Assembly (NCBI RefSeq): GCF_018598185.1
Contig: NZ_JAHESC010000010.1
Location: forward strand, 1 to 64,000
Direction: 5' to 3'
From: Dawidia soli
GTDB lineage: Bacteria > Bacteroidota > Bacteroidia > Cytophagales > Cyclobacteriaceae
DNA length: 64,000 bases
A model generated the notes under the pieces. The model was given only the letters and a program-made list of their open reading frames with translations, searched no databases and was not told the origin of the DNA. Shown piece after piece: positions 58,772-64,000 of the stretch (positions are counted from its first letter, which is position 1; every line of letters starts with the position of its first letter). The translations under genes were made by a program, and so were the position numbers.

Positions 58772-58822
58772 TTGATTAAGGGAGTACCTTGCAGGGATAG
58801 ACTGCCAAACCCCTTAAATCAA
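58772..58822 (+). promoter_or_regulatory. Inverted repeat in the gapN leader
   Basis: TTGATTAAGGG (58772-58782) and CCCTTAAATCAA (58811-58822) are inverted copies with a 1-nt bulge and a 28-nt loop. They lie between the small basic gene and gapN, 7 bp before the gapN start, and could be an operator or a leader hairpin. There is no T-run. Confidence 0.35.
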
Positions 58823-58829
58823 TTCATAC

Positions 58830-60449
58830 ATGAGCCACATTCTAGCCAACGTCTTCCCGGCGGAAGATACCATTCCCGAAGCGTACCGTCTTGCACAGCC
58901 CATCGACCAGCGCGAGTATCTCATCGACGGCGAGCTGAAGACCTGGGCCGGCAGCCTCAACCCCGTCCTCAGCCCCGTATTCGTAAAGGAAGGTGCCGGT
59001 TACACGCAGAAGGTCATCGGCAGCACGCCGCTGCTCACGACCAGGGAATCCCTGGAAGCCCTCGACGCCGCGGTAAAAGCGTACGACCTTGGCCACGGCT
59101 ACTGGCCCACGCGCAGCGTGACCGAACGCATCGAGCATGTCGAGCGGTTCCTGGCCGCCATGCGTCAGCGCCGCGACGAAGTCGTGAAGCTGCTGATGTG
59201 GGAGATCGGCAAGACACTGAAAGACTCCGAAAAGGAATTCGACCGCACGTGCGACTACATCGTCGACACCATCAAAGCCTATAAAGATCTCGATCGTAAC
59301 TCCGCCAAGCTGGTGGAAGAGCAAGGCTTCATGGCGCAGATCCGCCGTGTACCGCTGGGCGTATCGTTGTGTATGGGCCCCTATAACTATCCCCTGAACG
59401 AAACATTCACTACCCTCATCCCCGCACTGATCATGGGCAACACGGTCATCTTCAAGCCGGCGAAGTATGGCGTACTGCTGATCCGCCCGCTGCTCGAAGC
59501 CTTCCGCGATAATTTCCCGAAAGGCGTGATCAACATCATCTACGGCCGCGGCCGCGAGACCGTCGGCGCCCTCATGGAGTCGGGCAAGCTCGACGTGTTT
59601 GCCTTTATCGGCACCAACAAAGGCGCTAACGACCTGAAGCGCCTGCACCCCAAGCCACACCGCCTCAAGGCCATTCTCGGCCTCGACGCCAAGAACCCTG
59701 CCATCGTCCTGCCCGACGCCGACCTGGACATTGCCGTCAGTGAATGCATCACCGGCAGCCTGTCGTTCAACGGACAGCGATGCACGGCGCTCAAGATCTT
59801 ATTTATACACAAGAGTCTGCTGGAGAAGTTCCTCGAGAAATTCCAGGCGGAAGTAAAAAAGCTCAAGCCCGGCATGCCGTGGGAGAGTGGCGTATCGCTC
59901 ACGCCGCTGCCTGAACCCGGCAAGGTAGAATACCTGCAGGCGCTGGTAGAAGATGCCCGCCAGCACGGCGCACAAGTAACAAATGAAAACGGCGGCGAAT
60001 CGCTCCATGCCTTTTTCTACCCGGCCGTGGTCTGCCCCGTCAACGACAAGATGCGTTTATACTACGAAGAGCAATTCGGTCCTGTTATTCCCATCGTACC
60101 GTTCGAAACCGACGACGAGCCGATCCAGTACGTGGTAAACTCCAACTTCGGTCAGCAGGTAAGCATCTTTGGCACCGAGTCGAAACGCATCGCGAAGTAT
60201 ATCGACGCCTTTGTCAACCAGGTAGGCCGCATCAACGTAAACGCCCAAAGCCAGCGCGGCCCCGACACCTTCCCCTTCAACGGCCGCAAAGACTCCGCCG
60301 AAGGCACGCTGTCCATCGCCGACGCCCTGCGTGTCTTCTCGATCCGCACCCTCGTCGCCACCAAAAGCACCGACAAGAACAAACAGATCATCAGCACCAT
60401 CATCCACAATCACGAGTCGGCATTCCTGAGCACGGACTATATCTTCTGA
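58830..60449 (+). CDS. gapN: GapN-like NADP-dependent glyceraldehyde-3-phosphate dehydrogenase
   Basis: An aldehyde dehydrogenase of 539 residues, close to non-phosphorylating glyceraldehyde-3-phosphate dehydrogenase, which oxidises G3P to 3-phosphoglycerate with NADP and no ATP gain. The nucleophile Cys318 lies in SFNGQRCTALK and the oxyanion Asn186 in GPYNYPLNETF. The ELGGK motif that usually carries the catalytic Glu is ILGLDAKNP here, so Gly284 replaces the Glu, with Asp286 two residues on. The N-terminus has extra residues compared with the usual 475-490. The substrate is therefore not certain. A leader inverted repeat and a downstream hairpin flank it. Confidence 0.82.
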   Translation: MSHILANVFPAEDTIPEAYRLAQPIDQREYLIDGELKTWAGSLNPVLSPVFVKEGAGYTQKVIGSTPLLTTRESLEALDAAVKAYDLGHGYWPTRSVTERIEHVERFLAAMRQRRDEVVKLLMWEIGKTLKDSEKEFDRTCDYIVDTIKAYKDLDRNSAKLVEEQGFMAQIRRVPLGVSLCMGPYNYPLNETFTTLIPALIMGNTVIFKPAKYGVLLIRPLLEAFRDNFPKGVINIIYGRGRETVGALMESGKLDVFAFIGTNKGANDLKRLHPKPHRLKAILGLDAKNPAIVLPDADLDIAVSECITGSLSFNGQRCTALKILFIHKSLLEKFLEKFQAEVKKLKPGMPWESGVSLTPLPEPGKVEYLQALVEDARQHGAQVTNENGGESLHAFFYPAVVCPVNDKMRLYYEEQFGPVIPIVPFETDDEPIQYVVNSNFGQQVSIFGTESKRIAKYIDAFVNQVGRINVNAQSQRGPDTFPFNGRKDSAEGTLSIADALRVFSIRTLVATKSTDKNKQIISTIIHNHESAFLSTDYIF

Positions 60450-60475
60450 TAGATAAGAGCGCTCGTCATGCTGCC

Positions 60476-60517
60476 AACAGGAAGCCCCAAATCACCATGA
60501 TTTTGAGGCTTCCTGTT
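60476..60517 (+). terminator. Hairpin after gapN
   Basis: AACAGGAAGCC and GGCTTCCTGTT form an 11-bp stem, with inner AAATCA/TGATTT pairing, about 26 nt after the gapN stop. There is no clear T-run, so it may be a weak terminator. Confidence 0.5.
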
Positions 60518-60736
60518 CCTATACCCATCGGGTAAAGGCAGGTATGTTTTATATCGGGAAAGCCATAATTGCATCGCTATAAATTATTAAGTTGCCGCGG
60601 CATTATACCTGTCGGCGGCAGGCGGTTAAATAGCCCGGGGAAGCAGCCAAATTCCAGGCACAGAAAGCCAAACTTAAACAGTCGTTGGATGCCACTAACA
60701 CAGAAGAACTATTTTTAAATGATACTGCTACAAAGC

Positions 60737-61630
60737 ATGAAAAATTTACCCGTATTGATGGCCCTGATTGTCAGTGTTAATTTTTGCTATGCACAAGATT
60801 ACCGCGCACAGTTTGTCGAATCGTTACAGGCCGACGATACGCTCAAACAGTGGGAGATTCTGACGACCTGGCAGAAAGCTGACCCGAAGAGTCCGGAGCT
60901 ATACACGAGCTATTTCAATTATTACTTTCAAAAGTCAAAGCAAGAGCTCATCGCTTTGACAGAGGAGGAACCCAGCGGCGAAAGTATGTCGTTCCAGGAC
61001 AGCACCGGGCAGACGGTTGGCTTTTTTGGAAACCAGACGACGTTCAATGGTCCGGTATTGCAGAAAGGCCTGGACAAAATAGACGAAGGAATAAGGCTCT
61101 ATCCCAACCGGCTCGACATGCGGTTTGGCAAAATCTATGTCCTCGGGCAACTGGAGGATTGGGATAACTTCACCCAGGAAATTGTCAAAGCCATTCAATA
61201 TTCAAAGCAGAATAAAAATGCGTGGTACTGGACAAACAACGAAAAGAAAGAGAACGGGCAGGAGTTTTTCCTGACATCGTTGCAGGATTATCAGGTTCAG
61301 CTTTATGAAGCCGGCCGGGACGTCTTGGCGAAGTACATGGGAACCATTGCGAACGAAGTCCTGAAATACTACCCCGATCACGTCGAAAGCATGTCCAATC
61401 TCTCTATTACGTACCTCCTGACAGACAAGCCTGATAAGGCCATAGAGATTCTGCTCAAGGCCGAAAAGATCAGTCCCCGGGATCCTATTATCCTCGGGAA
61501 CATTGCACACGGCTACAAACAAGCCGGCGACAGGAAAAAGGCAATCGAGTATTACAGGAAGACCATCCAATACGCCGACCCTGAAACAGCGGAGCAGGCC
61601 GAACAGCAGCTAAAGGAATTGGAGAGGTAA
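60737..61630 (+). CDS. Secreted TPR protein
   Basis: A protein of about 297 residues with signal peptide ending CYAQ. The C-terminal half has tetratricopeptide-like repeats (SNLSITYLLTDKPDKAIEILLK and GNIAHGYKQAGDRKKAIEYYRK). The N-terminal half is helical without clear repeats and contains LYTSYFNYYFQKSKQ. It is probably a periplasmic or surface scaffold protein. An ATG six codons upstream (60719) is an alternative start. The 269-bp gap before it holds no confident gene. Confidence 0.72.
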   Translation: MKNLPVLMALIVSVNFCYAQDYRAQFVESLQADDTLKQWEILTTWQKADPKSPELYTSYFNYYFQKSKQELIALTEEEPSGESMSFQDSTGQTVGFFGNQTTFNGPVLQKGLDKIDEGIRLYPNRLDMRFGKIYVLGQLEDWDNFTQEIVKAIQYSKQNKNAWYWTNNEKKENGQEFFLTSLQDYQVQLYEAGRDVLAKYMGTIANEVLKYYPDHVESMSNLSITYLLTDKPDKAIEILLKAEKISPRDPIILGNIAHGYKQAGDRKKAIEYYRKTIQYADPETAEQAEQQLKELER

Positions 61631-61652
61631 AATCGCATCGGCCAACGGGCAG

Positions 61653-61703
61653 AAAAAAACAACACCCTGAGGTCCTGATATATCGGGACCTTGGGTGCTG
61701 TTC
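61653..61703. terminator. Terminator between convergent genes
   Basis: The long imperfect stem ACAACACCCTGAGGTCC/GGGACCTTGGGTGCTGT (61659-61702) has a run of seven A on its left, which becomes a T-run for the minus-strand lipoprotein gene. Confidence 0.8.
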
Positions 61704-61716
61704 TTCCTCGTAGTGG

Positions 61717-62133
61717 TTACTTTTTGTCGTCGTTAAACAGCTCCTGGAACTCTTGTCCCAGTTCGCGGAAGCCTTGGCGTACCTTTTCGGCCGTATTGCG
61801 GGCGCCCTTCTTCACATCGTCCCAGGTTTCTTCGGTAGAGTTCTCGACTTTGTCGAGGGCCTTATCGAGTTCCTGCTTCTCTTCGTTAAGCTCGCGACGG
61901 GCGTCTTCCATTCTGGCTTTGCCGTCGTCTGAAGCGTTATCGATCTTGGTACCGAGCTCGTCGATCTCCCGGTCGATATCCCTTCGCAACGATCGAAGCT
62001 CCTCCTTCACTTCTTCCCGCTCCTGGTCGAACTTGCGGCCGGCGGCTTCACCCTTGTTGCCTTCACACTGTATCAGCATCAGGGCCACAACAGTAACTCC
62101 AACAAATGCGAGGATGATCTGCAAAAGCTTCAT
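61717..62133 (-). CDS. Coiled-coil lipoprotein, stress-linked
   Basis: A 138-residue lipoprotein with lipobox LIQC near residue 23. The rest is one long charged coiled coil (about 40-135, rich in Glu/Lys/Asp) ending KVRQGFRELGQEFQELFNDDKK, like the late-embryogenesis or YtxH-type amphipathic helices seen with CsbD. No enzymatic motif. It follows the CsbD gene by 6 nt on the same strand, so the pair is one transcript, probably a stress-response unit. Confidence 0.78.
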   Translation of the reverse strand: MKLLQIILAFVGVTVVALMLIQCEGNKGEAAGRKFDQEREEVKEELRSLRRDIDREIDELGTKIDNASDDGKARMEDARRELNEEKQELDKALDKVENSTEETWDDVKKGARNTAEKVRQGFRELGQEFQELFNDDKK

Positions 62134-62139
62134 ACAGTG

Positions 62140-62328
62140 TTAGATTTCTGATTCAATCATCTTCCGGATCTCCTCTTTCTTTTTACCCAGCTTTTGTTGC
62201 AGGCGTCCCAGCAGCTCGTCTTCTTTACCTTCGGCAAAGGCCAGGTCATCGTCGGTCAGCTCACCATATTTTTGCTTCAGTTTGCCTTTTACTTCGTTCC
62301 AGCGTCCTTTCAAATCGAGCGTTGTCAT
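62140..62328 (-). CDS. CsbD family stress protein
   Basis: A 62-residue cytosolic protein with the CsbD signature: WNEVKGKLKQKYGELTDDDLAF, then EGKEDELLGRLQQKLGKKKEEI. CsbD-like proteins are induced by sigma-B or osmotic and general stress in other bacteria; the molecular function is unknown. It leads a two-gene transcript with the coiled-coil lipoprotein. Confidence 0.9.
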   Translation of the reverse strand: MTTLDLKGRWNEVKGKLKQKYGELTDDDLAFAEGKEDELLGRLQQKLGKKKEEIRKMIESEI

Positions 62329-62573
62329 AATCGTATGATTTAAGTGATTAGCGAATTTGTTTCAGAAGTATAACAAACAATCATACCGTTATTGAAAATC
62401 AAGGTAATGCCGAGGTTAGATGAGCTCTTGTAAGTGTATTGGGTATTTCATTCTACAGTGAAGGCGTGTATATGCTATAAAATATAGCCTTGACAGTTCG
62501 GCTCTGCATAGCGCTATGTACGTTGGCATGAATTTCTAAGAAGGTATACTCAAAAAACTAAACTCAATACACT

Positions 62574-62738
62574 ATGATACGCTGGACAGTAATCTTTCTG
62601 ATAATAGCGATTATCGCCGCTATTTTTGGATTCGGTGGAATTGCTGCAAGTGCAGCTTATTTTGCCAAAATAATTTTCTTCGTTGCCGTAGTCATCTTCC
62701 TGATCTCGTTGATCGCCGGTGCTACGCGAAGGAATTAG
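62574..62738 (+). CDS. DUF1328 family small membrane protein
   Basis: A 54-residue protein, too short for many gene finders. It has two hydrophobic helices: residues 4-24 (WTVIFLIIAIIAAIFGFGGI) and about 31-48 (KIIFFVAVVIFLISLIAG). The IAAIFGFGGIAASAA motif is the DUF1328 (YtjA-like) signature. DUF1328 and CsbD genes often occur together in stress-related loci; here CsbD is divergent, 245 bp away. A strong terminator follows. The start is the ATG at 62574. Confidence 0.9.
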   Translation: MIRWTVIFLIIAIIAAIFGFGGIAASAAYFAKIIFFVAVVIFLISLIAGATRRN

Positions 62739-63078
62739 ATGTTTCAACAACGCCGATCTATAGGATTGGCAATACCTTCAAAAGATCCCCTGCCTTAGGT
62801 GACAGGGGATCTTTTTTGTGTATAACCAATACCTACTACAACGCCTAAGCCTGCACGCACATCCGCTATATAGTGTCAGGCAGGGTCCATGCCGATTGTA
62901 GATTATATACCGAGCGGTGCGTGCTCATTATGAGGAGAAAAACGTGCTAAAATGTGGAGGCGATTGTACGGATAAGCGGTTGTAAAAAGGGGTTTACGGT
63001 AGGGTATGAAGTGGCATAGTTATTTTCCCGGATGTAGCAACAAAACTCAAAACAAACTTGTACTTAAGAATCAGACTT
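62739..63078. other. Intergenic region after the DUF1328 gene
   Basis: These 340 bp hold the DUF1328 terminator and, presumably, the promoter of the beta-barrel gene at 63079. No convincing ORF is seen on either strand. Confidence 0.5.
62780..62817 (+). terminator. Rho-independent terminator of the DUF1328 gene
   Basis: A perfect 13-bp stem, AAAAGATCCCCTG/CAGGGGATCTTTT, with a 10-nt loop is followed by T residues. Confidence 0.92.
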
Positions 63079-63708
63079 ATGAAAACACAATTGAAACACA
63101 TTCTGTTGGTTGCGGGGATAATGATATTGACCTCAGCTGCTACATTCGCCCAGGACCGCAAAGCGGGTATCAAAGGGGGCTTGAACGTCAGCAATATGTA
63201 CGTTGACGACGTAGACGATGAAAACGCCCGTTTCGGTTTCAACGCCGGTGTGTACGGCGAGATCATCTCGACAGAGGCATTCGGCCTGCAGGTGGAATTG
63301 TTGTATGATACAAAAGGTTCTAAATTCCAAACAGACGGTGCGATCGACCAGGAGTTCAAATTTAAACTGAACTATCTCGACTTGCCGGTACTGGCTGTCT
63401 TTAAACTGGGCGAGTCGGTAGAGCTTCATGCCGGTGGTTACGCAGGTTACCTGTTGAACGCCAGTACCAGCACCGACGGTGACCTGGGCAGCGGCACAGA
63501 CGATCTCGACAGAGATAACTTCCGCTCGCTCGACTACGGTCTGATCGGCGGTATAGGTTTCAACCTGGGTGCAGCCCAGATCGGTGCCCGCTATAACTAT
63601 GGTCTGGCTAGGATTGCCGATTCTAATACAGCCGAGGACTTCCTGGGCAACTCTAAGAACTCATACGGTCAGGTATATCTGGCACTCAATCTCAATCACA
63701 AGCCGTAG
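63079..63708 (+). CDS. Outer-membrane beta-barrel (PorT-like) protein
   Basis: A 209-residue exported protein with signal peptide ending AATFAQ. The mature part is a small outer-membrane barrel of the OmpA/PorT-like type: GIKGGLNVSNMYVDDVDDEN at the start, FGLQVELLYDTKGSKF next, an acidic loop DLGSGTDDLDRDN, IGARYNYGLARIADSN, and an end VYLALNLNHKP. Such proteins are common in Bacteroidota; specific roles are unknown. ATG 63079 is chosen because the signal peptide begins there; a TTG seven codons earlier is possible. Confidence 0.85.
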   Translation: MKTQLKHILLVAGIMILTSAATFAQDRKAGIKGGLNVSNMYVDDVDDENARFGFNAGVYGEIISTEAFGLQVELLYDTKGSKFQTDGAIDQEFKFKLNYLDLPVLAVFKLGESVELHAGGYAGYLLNASTSTDGDLGSGTDDLDRDNFRSLDYGLIGGIGFNLGAAQIGARYNYGLARIADSNTAEDFLGNSKNSYGQVYLALNLNHKP

Positions 63709-63739
63709 TACAGGTTTGATGCGGTAGTGATTGAATTGC

Positions 63740-63774
63740 CGGGGCCCGGAGATCTTTCTCCGGGCCCTTTTTAT
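63740..63774 (+). terminator. Rho-independent terminator of the beta-barrel gene
   Basis: The stem GGGCCCGGAGA/TCTCCGGGCCC with a 4-nt loop is followed by TTTTTATT, 33 nt after the stop codon. Confidence 0.92.
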
Positions 63775-64000
63775 TGTTGCATAATATCCAACGCTATTGA
63801 CGGGCTTCTCGCTCAATAAGGAGATCTCCCTCGACTCGGTTGTGCGCACGGCGTGGACATATGCCATCGACACGGCTACACGTTCGGCACGCATCGGGGT
63901 ACAGCGACTGCTGCGGGGCATTAACTTTTTTCCGGATAACCGGCACGCCGGTTTAACATCGTTGCCACGCTCGGCATCGTGCCCGATTTTTCGTTTGATG
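63775..64000. other. Unassigned window edge
   Basis: No gene can be called. The last 80 bp read on the minus strand (63921-64000) hold an open frame that ends TMLNRRAGYPEKS and may be the C-terminus of a gene that starts outside the window. The plus strand is also open here, so the evidence is weak. Confidence 0.25.

Noticed and set aside
60605-60820. Plus-strand reading AAKFQAQKAKLKQSLDATNT before the TPR gene
   Set aside because: It has no start codon, begins right after a stop and runs into the TPR gene out of frame; possibly a relic, but not supportable.
62795-62875. Minus-strand reading HYIADVRAGLGVVVGIGYT resembling the end of a PAP2 phosphatase
   Set aside because: Only 26 codons, overlapping the DUF1328 terminator, with no upstream frame to match; too short to call a pseudogene.
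63661-63921. 86-residue minus-strand ORF near the window end
   Set aside because: It crosses the beta-barrel terminator and is antisense to that gene's end; its sequence is not protein-like after the first half.

Overview
The window is a stretch of bacterial chromosome, moderately GC-rich and densely coded, from a member of the Bacteroidota, most likely the Cytophagales. The call rests on gene content: a TonB receptor with an N-terminal carboxypeptidase-like domain followed by a DUF4249 lipoprotein, DUF5686, DUF4834 and DUF1080 proteins, an ornithine aminotransferase, a malic enzyme fused to a phosphotransacetylase-like domain, a short CarB, a long SecA, ECF sigma/anti-sigma pairs, and genes that mostly lack strong Shine-Dalgarno sequences. 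I saw no rRNA, tRNA, CRISPR array, complete insertion sequence or phage gene.

Layout. 1-3.1 kb: two divergent ECF sigma/anti-sigma systems; the left anti-sigma gene carries an in-frame amber codon, the right pair leads into gmk and nadD. 3.1-15.1 kb: DUF5686 outer-membrane protein, then on the minus strand an AsmA-like protein, a SPOR lipoprotein, secA, dapF and a DUF4834 protein, then an IPT/TIG surface lipoprotein. 15.1-22.8 kb: carB without its allosteric domain, then a three-gene operon (GMC oxidoreductase, double-DUF1080 protein, Gfo/Idh/MocA oxidoreductase) that fits a 3-keto-glycoside route. 22.8-33.2 kb: NTF2-like protein, FtsX-type permease with a cluster of TTGTTCA half-sites upstream, a frameshifted carboxypeptidase-regulatory-domain gene, homogentisate dioxygenase, an RluA-type pseudouridine synthase and a tandem pair of secreted propeller-like paralogues. 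33.2-43.7 kb: MATE pump, a second pair of tandem secreted paralogues, Rieske protein, M20 amidohydrolase, a small outer-membrane protein with a palindromic upstream element, cyclase, PAP2 phosphatase, acyl-CoA dehydrogenase and a membrane zinc peptidase. 43.7-50.8 kb: a TPR sensor kinase divergent from a TonB receptor/DUF4249 pair, then small enzymes. 50.8-60.5 kb: malic enzyme, rlmB, rocD, rmuC, a double-thioredoxin protein and a GapN-like dehydrogenase that lacks the usual catalytic glutamate. 60.5-63.7 kb: a TPR protein, then an envelope-stress-like set (coiled-coil lipoprotein, CsbD, a 54-residue DUF1328 protein, beta-barrel protein).

Most of the window is housekeeping: secretion, cell-wall lysine/DAP synthesis, purine and NAD metabolism, carbamoyl phosphate, rRNA modification, and amino-acid and carbon metabolism. 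The accessory part is mainly cell-envelope and nutrient acquisition. The best candidates for new biology are the 3-keto-sugar operon with its duplicated DUF1080 domain, the half-site clusters near 23.7 and 39.3 kb, the two tandem paralogue pairs of unknown function, the inverted-repeat element near 57.0 kb, and the two disrupted genes at 0.2 and 27.1 kb. No single locus is clearly a new defence or mobile system.
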